A program made the position numbers and the translations under genes. Shown one piece after another: positions 1 through 8,351 of a DNA stretch of 64,000 nt (the stretch's first letter is position 1; each line of letters opens with the position of its first letter). The notes under the pieces were generated by a model. That model worked only from the letters and a program-made list of their open reading frames with translations, was not told where the DNA came from and made no database searches. The stretch comes from CAIXSC01 sp046349915 (lineage in GTDB: Bacteria; Planctomycetota; Planctomycetia; Pirellulales; Pirellulaceae). Location: the NCBI GenBank assembly GCA_046349915.1, contig JAXMBL010000008.1, positions 496,001 to 560,000 of the forward strand. The letters are read 5' to 3'.

Positions 1-2
1 TC

Positions 3-125
3 CCAGGCCGGGTGACCTATGTGATCGACCGATCGGGAGTCATTCGGCTGATCTTCTCCGCGCTCCTGGCCTCGCATGAACACGTCGCGAAGGCGCTCGA
101 AGCCGTAAAGTCGACGAACGAATAA
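3..125 (+). CDS. Peroxiredoxin (BCP/PrxQ-type), C-terminal fragment
   Basis: Only the last 40 codons are in the window; the gene enters from the left edge. The tail reads PGRVTYVIDRSGVIRLIFSA and ends ...KALEAVKSTNE before TAA. In the AhpC/TSA family, bacterioferritin-comigratory (PrxQ) type, this is the final beta-hairpin (R-x-TYVID-x-G-x-x-R) plus the C-terminal helix. Family role: thiol-dependent reduction of peroxides in the cytoplasm. The catalytic cysteine lies outside the window, so the subtype cannot be confirmed. A palindromic REP-like repeat begins 6 bp after the stop. Confidence 0.72.
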   Translation, partial: PGRVTYVIDRSGVIRLIFSALLASHEHVAKALEAVKSTNE

Positions 126-131
126 CCACAT

Positions 132-232
132 GTACGACGGACTTCTAGTCCGTCGCTTCGCCGCAACCATCACGGACTGCCGTGCGACTGGTTCGGTACG
201 TCACGGTTCGTCGGACTAGAAGTCCGTCGTAC
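132..232. repeat. REPIN-like inverted pair, family 1 (101 bp)
   Basis: Two family-1 repeats face each other at 132-155 and 209-232. Each is GTAC, then stem GACGGACT, a 3-nt loop, the complementary arm AGTCCGTC and a final G; the GTAC ends are outermost. The 53-bp centre matches the reverse complement of the centre of the element at 46940-47040 at about 44 of 53 positions. The element lies between the peroxiredoxin stop and the TPR gene. Confidence 0.85.
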
Positions 233-284
233 GGAGGGCCAAACAACTTGACGTCCCCCCTGACGAGGCGCTAATCTCAATGGG

Positions 285-1454
285 ATGCCTCGCCCCAATC
301 CTGCCCGCCGCCGTCGCCATCCTCCACAATCCGCCGATCCCGCCGACTCGCCGCCTGCAAATGCGACGGCTAGTTCCGCGTTGATTTCGACGGAGAAGGC
401 TCACTCTACTCGCGTGTCGCTTCGCCGGCGCCTCGCGATACTCGGCGTCGCGGCGTTGGTCTTGATCGGCGGGGCCGCTTGGTATTCCGTCAACGCGCGA
501 GCTCAAGCGGCTCGCGCACGCATCCTGGACGACGCGCGACGCGACTCCGCGGCCGGCGAGCAAGCGCTAGCCGCCTTCGTTCAATTACATCCGGATGATG
601 CCGAGGCGTATGAAACCTTGGTGGCTTGGCATCTGCGAGCGGAATCGCCCCTGGCTGATTTTGAGAATCACTTGAATCGGTTGTGCGAATTGCGTCCCAC
701 CGACGCCGATCCACTCCGAACGCGAGCGATCCTCCGAGCTCGCGATGGCAGGCCCGAGGAAGCGGTCGTCGATGGCTTGCTCGCCCTCGAGTTGCTTCCC
801 GAGGACGCCACGACTCGCCGCATCGTCGCCACCGCGGCGGCGGATGCGGGCCAATACGACGTCGCCATCCGCGAGGCTCAACGGCTTGTCGACGAACGGG
901 CGCCGCCCGCGACGGAACACGCCGTGTTGCTCGTCAAGGCTTACCTTCAAGCGGGCGATGCCGCGGGCGCCGAGAAAGCGTTGGCGGCCCATTTCCCGGC
1001 GGAGGCGGAACCTGCCAATCGCGACGCTCTGCGAGCCCAAGTGCTGCAAGCCGCGAAAAAACACGAGGAGGCCGTCCCCTTGTTGCGAGCGCTCGCGGAC
1101 CAGTCGCGCGAGTATCGGGAATTCGCGCTCACGCGACTTGCCCAGTCCCTCGCAGCTCTCGGGCGCGGCGACGAGAGCAAGCAAGCGCTCGCCGAACTCG
1201 AGGCGTTGAAGGCGCGAAGTCGAGTGGTGTTGGACGCCAACCAGCGGCCCGATGATCAGGCCGCTCAATGGAAAGCCGGTCGAGTGTTGATAGACGATGG
1301 TGAATTGGCGAAGGCCATCGCTCTACTGGAAACGGCTTGTCAACGGCACGGTGTGAACGCGGTCGCCGCCCGTCTCCTCGCCCGAGCGTATCGGGGACTG
1401 GGTCGCGAGGCTGCCGCCCTGGACTGGGAAAGGACCGCCGAACAGCATGAGTGA
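285..1454 (+). CDS. Membrane-anchored tetratricopeptide repeat protein
   Basis: A 389-residue protein with a basic, proline-rich N-terminus (about 1-49), one hydrophobic membrane segment near 50-68, and an alanine/leucine-rich helical-repeat region from about 90 to the end. Segments such as PEEAVVDGLLALELLPED and AAGAEKALAAHFPAEAEPAN have the A-x3-L-x-L-x-P look of TPR repeats. TPRs are protein-interaction scaffolds; the topology implies that the repeats face the periplasm. The last 8 bp overlap the start of the FG-GAP/ASPIC gene, so the two are probably translationally coupled. In planctomycetes TPR genes often accompany such FG-GAP proteins. The partner and exact role are unknown. Confidence 0.8.
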   Translation: MPRPNPARRRRHPPQSADPADSPPANATASSALISTEKAHSTRVSLRRRLAILGVAALVLIGGAAWYSVNARAQAARARILDDARRDSAAGEQALAAFVQLHPDDAEAYETLVAWHLRAESPLADFENHLNRLCELRPTDADPLRTRAILRARDGRPEEAVVDGLLALELLPEDATTRRIVATAAADAGQYDVAIREAQRLVDERAPPATEHAVLLVKAYLQAGDAAGAEKALAAHFPAEAEPANRDALRAQVLQAAKKHEEAVPLLRALADQSREYREFALTRLAQSLAALGRGDESKQALAELEALKARSRVVLDANQRPDDQAAQWKAGRVLIDDGELAKAIALLETACQRHGVNAVAARLLARAYRGLGREAAALDWERTAEQHE

Positions 1455-3366
1455 GTTATTTCAGCGCCCCGCTTGGCAGCCCGCGATTCTCATCGTTCTG
1501 ACCGGCTGCTGGCTGCAATGCGGCTGTGGCTCGGCCGGCAGCAACCAACCGCTCGCACCACAATCCCTGTCGGCAACCAACGACCCGTTTGACCGGCATG
1601 CGGTCTCGTCCAGTTTCGTTCATTTTACGGATGTGACGGAGCAGGCGGGGCTCGACTTTGTACACTTCGATCCCGCCACGCCCGATCACTTGATTCACGA
1701 AACCATGGGCGCGGGAGTCGCCTGGATTGACTTCGACGCGGATGGCTGGCCCGATCTCCTTTGCATTCAATCCTGCCCCGTCCCAAGAACCGATTCGACC
1801 GCTGGCGATTCTCCGAACGCCGCGGCGGGCCCAGCCGCAATCTCGTCCTCCCCGCAACTAACTCACCGGCTCTACCGCAACTTGCGCAACGGTCGGTTCG
1901 CGGACGTGACGCGCACCGTGGGTTTGGACCGTACAGAATTTGGCATGGGAGTCGCGGTCGGCGACTTCGACAACGACGGGTACGACGACCTCGCGATCAC
2001 TCGTTGGAATGGCGTCTCGATCTTGCGGAACGCTCCTCACCCAGTTCAGACGGAATCATCAACGACCGCGGCCTCGGCAGCGTTCGCCGGCGGCCGACGC
2101 TTCGAGGATATCACGGCGACGTCGGGAATCGCGGGCTCGAATCCTCACTGGGCGACTAGCTGTGCGTGGGGCGATATCGACGGCGACGCACTCCTCGATC
2201 TCTACGTTTGCAATTACGTCGAAACCGATCCCGCTCAGCCGCTGATTTGCCGCGATCCCCTGCTGGGGCTCACCCATTCCTGTCCTCCCAGCGCCTACCC
2301 AGCGACTCACCACCGACTGTATCGCAATCTGGGGTGCGGCCGCTTTCAGGACATCACCAAGCAATGCGGACTCGAAGACGCCCTGCCCGCTCCTGGCCTG
2401 GGCGTCGCCATCAGCGACGTGGACGACGACGGTCGCAGCGACATCTACGTGGCCAACGATCTCTACCCCGCCTACCTTTGGCACAACGAGACGCCTCCGG
2501 GAGGCGCCATACGCCTGACCGATGAAGCCGGTTTGTCCAGTTGCTCGCTTGGCCCCAACGGCGTTTCCATGTCCGGCATGTGCGTGGAAGCCGCCGACGT
2601 CGATGGCAACCTGCTCCCCGACCTCTTCGTGACCAACTTCCAGGGTCAGCCCAACGTCCTGTTTCGGAACGATGGGAACCTGCTGTTTCAGGAAGTTTCA
2701 GCCATCTCCGGCCTTGGCGGCCCCAGTCGCTCGCGACTCGGCTTTGGCGCGGCGTTTCTGGACGCGGACAACGACGGCCATCTCGACTTGGCGGTCGCCA
2801 ACGGTCACGTCTATCGCCATGCGGCCGAGTTGGTGGACGCTCCCTATGCGCAACCGCCGCAAGTCTTTCGCGGCAATGGCAAAGGTCGCTTTCGTGACGT
2901 AAGCGCCATGGCGGGCGAACCATTTCGCACCCCGCGAGTCGGTCGTGGGGTTGCTCGAGCGGACTTTGATCGAGACGGGCGAGTGGACTTGGCCATCTCG
3001 TGCGTGGGCTCTCTCGTGTCGCTCCTGAAAAACACCTGCCCCAAACAACAGTCCTGGGTCGCCTTCGATCTCCGCGGGGACGGGAAACGGGAAAACCAAA
3101 ACGCCCTCGGGGCCGTCGTGACGATCGTCACCGACAAATTGCGACTCACTCGCCACCTTGTCGGCGGCGGCAGTTATTTGTCGGCCCATGAACAACGTTT
3201 GGTGGTGGGATTAGGGGGATCCGCAGCGATCACCAGCGTCCAGGTGCGTTGGCCTTCAGGCAAGAAAACTCACCACGAAGGGCTTCAGCTGGCCGCGACG
3301 TGGACCTTGACATCCAGCGGAGAAACTCGAGCCGCCGCGGCGCCGAGCCTAGCATCACCCCAATGA
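1447..3366 (+). CDS. FG-GAP repeat, ASPIC/UnbV domain lipoprotein (CRTAC1-like)
   Basis: A 639-residue secreted protein. The N-terminus ends in a lipobox-like LTG-C21, so it is probably a lipoprotein. Seven calcium-binding D-x-D-x-D-G type loops recur, for example DFDADGWPDL, DFDNDGYDDL, DVDDDGRSDI, DADNDGHLDL and DFDRDGRVDL; this is the FG-GAP/VCBS pattern of a beta-propeller. The C-terminus (GGGSYLSAHEQRLVVGLG, then VRWPSGK) is the ASPIC/UnbV domain. It overlaps the upstream TPR gene by 8 bp. Family members are exported and thought to bind protein or carbohydrate ligands; no catalytic role is evident. Confidence 0.9.
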   Translation: MSELFQRPAWQPAILIVLTGCWLQCGCGSAGSNQPLAPQSLSATNDPFDRHAVSSSFVHFTDVTEQAGLDFVHFDPATPDHLIHETMGAGVAWIDFDADGWPDLLCIQSCPVPRTDSTAGDSPNAAAGPAAISSSPQLTHRLYRNLRNGRFADVTRTVGLDRTEFGMGVAVGDFDNDGYDDLAITRWNGVSILRNAPHPVQTESSTTAASAAFAGGRRFEDITATSGIAGSNPHWATSCAWGDIDGDALLDLYVCNYVETDPAQPLICRDPLLGLTHSCPPSAYPATHHRLYRNLGCGRFQDITKQCGLEDALPAPGLGVAISDVDDDGRSDIYVANDLYPAYLWHNETPPGGAIRLTDEAGLSSCSLGPNGVSMSGMCVEAADVDGNLLPDLFVTNFQGQPNVLFRNDGNLLFQEVSAISGLGGPSRSRLGFGAAFLDADNDGHLDLAVANGHVYRHAAELVDAPYAQPPQVFRGNGKGRFRDVSAMAGEPFRTPRVGRGVARADFDRDGRVDLAISCVGSLVSLLKNTCPKQQSWVAFDLRGDGKRENQNALGAVVTIVTDKLRLTRHLVGGGSYLSAHEQRLVVGLGGSAAITSVQVRWPSGKKTHHEGLQLAATWTLTSSGETRAAAAPSLASPQ

Positions 3367-3956
3367 TTGTTTTATCACGTTGAAGAACCGAGAGCAGACT
3401 CGCACCGCCCCAACGAAAGGCTGGCAATTCGCCACACAGCTCAATCGCGCTTGATTCTCAAGCGATCGCTAATCATCGCCGACCTCAAGAGAAAAATCTT
3501 CCATTTTTTTTCACCAGGGTGCAAATGAGTTTCGTGGGTGTTTCGCGAGTAGCCAAGCTCAGTGTTTCACGAGGCCGCAAAGCCCCCTCAGATGGTGAAA
3601 TCAACACGCCTGACGTCAGGCCGCGGGCCGATCCTGAAACGTAAGGCCAATTCACCAAGTAACTTACGAAATGGCGAGCTCAATGAACAACGCCACCCAT
3701 ACGGGGTGGCAATCACGCCGAGCCGCCGACCATTTCGCGTGTTTTCACTACGGCTTTCAACCAGTGAAAAGTGGATGAGTTGCGAGAAATTGAAGAAAAA
3801 CCTACATTCTGCCGAAGGGCATACTTCCGCACCTTGCTTGACAGTTACCGGTGAAATCCCGACAGTAAGATGAAGAGGCGGTTAAGTCAGGCAGTCGGCC
3901 TTCAACCAGTCACGTCTTTTTTTCCATTTCTTTTCCTTTCTCAAGAGGTGTTAACC
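3367..3956. other. Intergenic region upstream of the DUF1559 gene
   Basis: This 590-bp stretch holds no convincing gene. A 103-codon plus-strand frame at 3562-3873 has unremarkable composition and no recognisable domain. The region is less GC-rich than its surroundings (T-runs near 3500) and probably carries the promoter and 5' untranslated leader of the DUF1559 gene. A small hairpin (GCCACCC/GGTGGC) sits near 3693-3711. Confidence 0.5.
3838..3867 (+). promoter_or_regulatory. Possible sigma-70-like promoter for the DUF1559 gene
   Basis: A perfect TTGACA at 3838-3843 is followed 17 bp later by GACAGT, a weak -10 match (3 of 6). TAAGAT, 22 bp downstream, is a better -10 word but badly spaced. 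It lies about 90 bp upstream of the chosen start codon. Suggestive only. Confidence 0.25.
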
Positions 3957-5015
3957 ATGCGAACGTCATCGTTCCCACGACGCCCAGCTCACGGCTTTAC
4001 GCTAGTCGAGCTGTTGGTCGTCATCGCCATCATTGGCGTGCTCGTCGCACTGCTGCTCCCGGCCGTTCAGGCCGCGCGTGAGGCGGCCCGACGCAGCAGC
4101 TGCTCGAACAATTTCAAGCAATTGGGCCTCGGCCTGCACAACCATCACGATGTGAAGAGCTACCTGCCTTTCCGCGAGGGCCGCTACCCCTACTCGGCAG
4201 CAAGCTACCAGGGCCGCAAGAGCGGTCTGATCGACCTGCTCCCGTTCGTTGAACAGGGGCCGCTGTACGATCAGATTTCCAATACTCTGACCATTGGTGC
4301 GACGACCTTCGCTCCGATGGGGCCGGAGCCTTGGAACGGCACCTACACGCCGTGGCAGCAGAACATGAAGGTGTTCTACTGCCCGTCGGACACCAGCATG
4401 CCCTCGGGCACTGGCGTTAAGCACACCAACTACATGTTCAGCAGCGGTGACTCGATCGACCTGCACACCACCAACGGCGCGACTCGCGGTATGTTTGGTC
4501 TGAGCACGACCGAAAAGGGCCTTGCACTGGCCGACATCACGGACGGCACGAGCAACACGATTGCCATGTCGGAACGGCTGCGGGGTCAATCGACGGTCCA
4601 ACGAACCCTGACGATTCACAATGGTGGCGCTTGGTTCACCACTCCGACTGCGTGCACGGCGATGTTCAATAAGGCCACCAAGACGTGGTCTGGCTCGGGC
4701 GCATTCGGTGCCTGGGCGGGCGTTCGCTGGCCGGACGGCGGCATGGGCTTTGGAGGTTTGACCACCAACGCTCCGCCCAATACCGTCTCGTGTGCCTGGA
4801 ATAGCCACGACGCTCAACCTGGCGTTTATCCTCCGAGCAGCAATCATCCCGGCGGAGTGATGGTGCTGATGGGCGACGCCTCGGTGCGATTCATTTCCGA
4901 CACGATCAATGTCGGAAATCAGAGTGCTGCTGGCACCGGCCTGACGACGGTGAGCCCCTTCGGCGTCTTTGGTGCTTTGGGCACTCGCAACCAGGGTGAG
5001 CCGGTTTCCAACTAG
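3957..5015 (+). CDS. DUF1559 prepilin-type (type II secretion pseudopilin-like) protein
   Basis: The start at 3957 is chosen over upstream ATGs because AGAGGTG sits just before it and the product then begins with a short basic leader. The prepilin cleavage site is G13-F14 (GFTLVELLVVIAIIGVLVAL) with the conserved Glu at +5, followed by LLPAVQAAREAARRSSCSNN, the hallmark of the DUF1559 family that is expanded in planctomycetes. The 352-residue length is usual for it. The body ends with VMLMGDASVRFISDTINV, typical of the family's C-terminal motif. The N-terminal helix should be processed by a prepilin peptidase and the globular part exposed outside the inner membrane. It is followed by a terminator-like hairpin and then its usual small lipoprotein partner. 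Confidence 0.93.
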   Translation: MRTSSFPRRPAHGFTLVELLVVIAIIGVLVALLLPAVQAAREAARRSSCSNNFKQLGLGLHNHHDVKSYLPFREGRYPYSAASYQGRKSGLIDLLPFVEQGPLYDQISNTLTIGATTFAPMGPEPWNGTYTPWQQNMKVFYCPSDTSMPSGTGVKHTNYMFSSGDSIDLHTTNGATRGMFGLSTTEKGLALADITDGTSNTIAMSERLRGQSTVQRTLTIHNGGAWFTTPTACTAMFNKATKTWSGSGAFGAWAGVRWPDGGMGFGGLTTNAPPNTVSCAWNSHDAQPGVYPPSSNHPGGVMVLMGDASVRFISDTINVGNQSAAGTGLTTVSPFGVFGALGTRNQGEPVSN

Positions 5016-5045
5016 TCTTTGACTTCTATTGAATGGCAACATTAC

Positions 5046-5088
5046 ATGGCCCCGCCGCTCCAGCAGTGACGGGGCCATCCTTGTTTTT
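5046..5088 (+). terminator. Hairpin plus T-run between the DUF1559 and lipoprotein genes
   Basis: A 9-bp perfect stem (ATGGCCCCG at 5046-5054, CGGGGCCAT at 5070-5078) with a 15-nt loop is followed by CCTTGTTTTT. It begins 30 bp after the DUF1559 stop and ends 27 bp before the next start. This fits a partial intrinsic terminator that would leave the lipoprotein transcript below that of the abundant pilin-like gene. Confidence 0.72.
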
Positions 5089-5115
5089 CCACAGTTTCTT
5101 TCTGGAGAATACCCC

Positions 5116-5562
5116 TTGCGTATCCAATCCCTCCTTGCGTTGTTGTCCGTTTGCGTAGCCGCAGCCCTCGTCGGTTGCGGGCCAAGCGGCCCCCCTGAGC
5201 CTGAGAAATTGCCCGTTGTTCCAGCGGCCGGTGTCGTCACGTACCAGGGCAAGCCTGTTGCCGACGCATCCGTTGCCTTCCAGCACACGGGCGGAAAGGT
5301 CTCGGCTACCGGCAAGACGGACGCAGAAGGCAAATTCAAGCTCAGCACCTACGGCAAAGATGACGGCGCCCCTGCCGGCGGATATCGCGTGACGGTGGCC
5401 GTCAGCGGCGTGAAGGAAATTGAACCTGGCGTCCTCGCTCCGGTTCCCGAGGGTGGTTTCCAGTCGCCAATTCCGTTGAAGTACGCTAATCCCGTCGAAA
5501 CGGACTTGAACGTCGAAGTCCCTGCGGCTGGCAACAACGATATCAAGATCGAACTCAAGTAA
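5116..5562 (+). CDS. Small lipoprotein with carboxypeptidase regulatory-like (beta-sandwich) domain
   Basis: The start is taken as TTG 5116 because GGAG lies at 5104-5107 and translation then begins directly with a lipoprotein signal (MRIQSLLALLSVCVAAALVGC; lipobox LVG-C21). The upstream in-frame ATG at 5029 would put 29 unlikely residues before the signal. The mature 128 residues hold GVVTYQGKPVADASVAFQ and TDAEGKFKL, the classic transthyretin-like/CarboxypepD_reg pattern. Such proteins regularly follow DUF1559 genes in planctomycetes. Probably envelope-anchored; its molecular function is unknown. Confidence 0.85.
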   Translation: MRIQSLLALLSVCVAAALVGCGPSGPPEPEKLPVVPAAGVVTYQGKPVADASVAFQHTGGKVSATGKTDAEGKFKLSTYGKDDGAPAGGYRVTVAVSGVKEIEPGVLAPVPEGGFQSPIPLKYANPVETDLNVEVPAAGNNDIKIELK

Positions 5563-5638
5563 CCAACGGCGTCGGCCAACTTGGTTATTTCGATTCAAGA
5601 TAACTCGCCCACGAATCTCGGAAGGCGAACCCCCAGAA

Positions 5639-5680
5639 CCGCTCCTCTTGGCAGCCGAGGAGCGGAGTTGTCTGCGAGCG
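5639..5680 (+). terminator. Putative hairpin terminator after the lipoprotein gene
   Basis: A 9-bp stem (CCGCTCCTC at 5639-5647, GAGGAGCGG at 5657-5665) with a 9-nt loop lies 77 bp after the lipoprotein stop. The T-tract that follows is weak, so the call is tentative. Confidence 0.4.
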
Positions 5681-5782
5681 GCCCTTTGTTGCGGCTCGCC
5701 GTCCTAATTCATGGCGATCGGTTTAATCGCCTAGCCCTGGGCAATTGAGTTGTTGGGCGTCGGCAATTGCTGCAGCGCCGCC

Positions 5783-6514
5783 CTACCCACGTGGTCGCAA
5801 CTTCGATAGACCGCCATCCAGGCCAATTTCTTGGCCTGTAATCCAGTCGTTCTCTGGCGCCAGAAGCCAGGCGGCCAAGGATGCGATCTGCTCAGGCTCG
5901 CCAATGCGCCCCAAGGCGTGCATATTCGTGGATGCGGCGTAGGAGGCAGGGTTCTCCCAGATGCGTCGAGTGAGTTCGGTGCGAACCAGCCCTGGGCTGA
6001 TGACATTCACCCGAATGTTACGAGCCGCATAGGTGGCGGCGGCGGATCGAGCCAAACCGGCGACGCCCGCCTTAGCGGCGGCAATCGCTTCATGATTGGC
6101 CAACCCCACCGTCGCGGCTGCGGACGCGAAGAGCACCACGGCGCCGCCTTTCGCTCGCATCAGTTGGGCGGCGGCTCGAACCACCGCGAATGCCGTCATC
6201 ACGTTCGTCTCCCAGACCTCGCGAAACTCATCGTCGGTCGTCGAATGGGCCGGCTTCAACAGGACCGAACCGATGCAGTTCACGATCCCGGTGAACTCCC
6301 CTTGCCGTTCGGACTCCTCGCGCAATAACGCTTCCAGGCTCGACGAATCGGTTGAACTCCAACAAGTAACGGACTGGCCCAACTCTTCCCCCAGTAGATT
6401 TAACTTGTCTCGATTTCTCCCCACCAAGTGCACCTGTTCGCCTCGACAAACCAGCATCCTGGCCAAGGCGTTGCCGATGCCACCCGTCGCTCCCAAGATT
6501 GCCACGCGCCCCAT
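5783..6514 (-). CDS. Short-chain dehydrogenase/reductase lacking the catalytic Tyr
   Basis: A 243-residue classical-length SDR. The Rossmann cofactor motif is GATGGIGNALA (about 8-18), the structural NCIGS resembles the NNAG motif (79-83), and Ser131 and Lys148 sit at the expected catalytic spacing. The C-terminal half has the normal NVISPGLVRTELT and GQEIGLDGG motifs. The residue four before Lys148 is Ile144 where the family has the proton-donating Tyr, so it either uses another residue or is not a standard ketoreductase. It is divergently oriented to the photolyase-related gene (139 bp between). Related SDRs near photolyase and pterin genes suggest a pterin or cofactor role (inference). Confidence 0.85.
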   Translation of the reverse strand: MGRVAILGATGGIGNALARMLVCRGEQVHLVGRNRDKLNLLGEELGQSVTCWSSTDSSSLEALLREESERQGEFTGIVNCIGSVLLKPAHSTTDDEFREVWETNVMTAFAVVRAAAQLMRAKGGAVVLFASAAATVGLANHEAIAAAKAGVAGLARSAAATYAARNIRVNVISPGLVRTELTRRIWENPASYAASTNMHALGRIGEPEQIASLAAWLLAPENDWITGQEIGLDGGLSKLRPRG

Positions 6515-6652
6515 TCCCCTGCTCCTTTAATCTGCATCGCTCAAGCCGCGATCGTTCGCACACTCCATCCCAGTCCACCCCAAACAGACCTCCCCGCATT
6601 CCTCGATACTCGTTAACTCGCCACGTATTCCGTCACAGCCCAACCATCGATC

Positions 6653-8125
6653 ATGCCACATGCCGCCCTGGTCTATCCCCACCAACTGTTTCAAGATTCG
6701 CCCGCACTCCACGAAGCTCGACGAGTGTTCATGATCGAAGAACCATTGTTCTTCAGTCAGTATCAATTTCACCGCCAAAAACTGATGCTTCACCGGGCGT
6801 CGATGCGGCGGTATGCCGACGAATTGACGCGAGTTGGACATCGCGTCGAGTATGTCGAGCTGCGTGACTGCCCGGAGACCGTCAGTATTGCACGACATCT
6901 GTCGGCCGCGAAAATTCGTTCGGTCGCCTATGTCGATCCCTGCGACGACTGGCTCGCTACTCGCCTCGCCGACGCACTCGCCCAGCAGAACATCCAGTCG
7001 CAAGTCCACGCCGACCCGGATTTTCTGACCGAGCGATCCGTGCTGGAACGATTTGCGAGTGCCAAGACGAAACTATTCTTCACGGAGTTTTATATTGACC
7101 AACGAAAACGACTCGAAATCCTGCTGGACGCTGGTCACAAGCCAGTCGGTGGTAAATGGAGCTACGATCCCGAGAATCGGCGGAAGTTGCCCCGCGATGT
7201 CACTGTACCGCCCGAGCCGCAGTGGCCCGCGGAAGATGAATACGCTCGCGAGGCGCAACAATATGTGCGTATGAACATCCCGCATGCCTTAGGCGAAGAT
7301 CTGCCCCTCCGCTATCCCACCAGTCGGCCAGAAGCCGCCCTGTGGCTCGACAAGTTCCTCCGGACTCGTTTAGAACAATTCGGCGCTTACGAGGACGCAA
7401 TCAGCAGTCGCCATCCGGTACTCTTTCACTCCGTACTGACGCCCATGCTGAATGTCGGTTTGCTCTCGCCTCGACAAATCGTCGAGGCTGCACTGGAGTA
7501 TGCAGATCGAGTCCCCTTGAATTCGCTGGAGGGATTCTTGCGGCAAGTGATCGGCTGGCGCGAGTTTGTCCGGTTGGTTTACCTGTTTCGCGGTCGTCGC
7601 CAACGGTCTCGAAACTTCTGGGATCTGCAACGCCCTCTTCCCCTCGCGTTTTACGATGCCACAACCGGAATTACTCCGGTGGACCACGTGATTCGCCAAG
7701 TGTTGCGCACCGGTTATTGCCATCACATCGAGCGGCTCATGATTCTAGGAAACTTCTTGCTGCTGTGTGACGTTAGACCAGACGATGTCTATCGGTGGTT
7801 TATGGAGCTGTTCGTCGACGCCTACGACTGGGTGATGGTGCCCAATGTGTATGGCATGAGCCAGCACGCCGATGGCGGCCTGATGACCACCAAACCGTAC
7901 ATCAGCGGTTCGTCCTACGTGCTCAAGATGAGCGACTTCCCCAAGGGAGAATGGTGCGAGATTTGGGACGCCTTGTACTGGCGTTTCGTCGATCGCCACG
8001 TCGATTTCTTCGCCGCCAACCCCCGTATGGCCGTGATGGCGAAAATGCGAGACAAACTAGGCCCGCGACTCGCTCGGCACCTGAGTGTCGCCGAGAAGTT
8101 TCTGACTCAACTGTATCGCGGATAG
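6653..8125 (+). CDS. Photolyase/cryptochrome-related protein (DPRP/PhrB-like)
   Basis: A 490-residue flavoprotein of the prokaryotic photolyase-related group. An N-terminal Rossmann-like antenna domain (about 1-215, starting ALVYPHQLFQDSPAL) precedes the helical FAD-binding domain, which contains EGFLRQVIGWREFVRLVY, CHHIERLMILGNF and GMSQHADGGLMTTKPY. Bacterial (6-4) photolyases of this group carry a [4Fe-4S] cluster held partly by a Cys-rich segment just after the last motif. Here the segment reads MSDFPKGEWCEIWDALYW and lacks the clustered cysteines, so it probably belongs to a cluster-less subgroup. Role: light-driven repair or blue-light sensing with FAD. folE and a PTPS homologue follow. 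Confidence 0.88.
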   Translation: MPHAALVYPHQLFQDSPALHEARRVFMIEEPLFFSQYQFHRQKLMLHRASMRRYADELTRVGHRVEYVELRDCPETVSIARHLSAAKIRSVAYVDPCDDWLATRLADALAQQNIQSQVHADPDFLTERSVLERFASAKTKLFFTEFYIDQRKRLEILLDAGHKPVGGKWSYDPENRRKLPRDVTVPPEPQWPAEDEYAREAQQYVRMNIPHALGEDLPLRYPTSRPEAALWLDKFLRTRLEQFGAYEDAISSRHPVLFHSVLTPMLNVGLLSPRQIVEAALEYADRVPLNSLEGFLRQVIGWREFVRLVYLFRGRRQRSRNFWDLQRPLPLAFYDATTGITPVDHVIRQVLRTGYCHHIERLMILGNFLLLCDVRPDDVYRWFMELFVDAYDWVMVPNVYGMSQHADGGLMTTKPYISGSSYVLKMSDFPKGEWCEIWDALYWRFVDRHVDFFAANPRMAVMAKMRDKLGPRLARHLSVAEKFLTQLYRG

Positions 8126-8153
8126 TCATTGGTCATTGGTCATTGGTCATTGG
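8126..8153. repeat. Heptamer tandem repeat (4 x TCATTGG)
   Basis: Four perfect TCATTGG copies begin on the base after the photolyase stop codon. The following 130 bp (T-rich, with repeated CCGTG words) hold no gene. It may be a slippage-prone microsatellite. Confidence 0.85.
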
Positions 8154-8351
8154 TCATTCTGTTTTCTCTTCCGTGTTCTCCCGTGTCTTTCCGTGGCTAA
8201 TTCTCTCTGTCGTGGGCGTGCAATTCCGTGGTCTGGTCCCTGATTCTCTCATTCCGTGGTTAACCCCCGAGATTCTCGGCGGTCTACACGTGAACGATTT
8301 GAACGATTTCTAGCCCAGTGGCCACCTTCCTTTCCCTTGAGGAGCCCCGAA

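Noticed and set aside
3562..3873. 103-codon frame upstream of DUF1559
   Set aside because: No ribosome site, no domain, and it occupies the likely promoter and leader region.
4002..5348. 448-codon minus-strand open frame opposite the DUF1559 and lipoprotein genes
   Set aside because: It lies antisense to two well-supported genes, has no recognisable domain, and long antisense frames are expected in GC-rich DNA.
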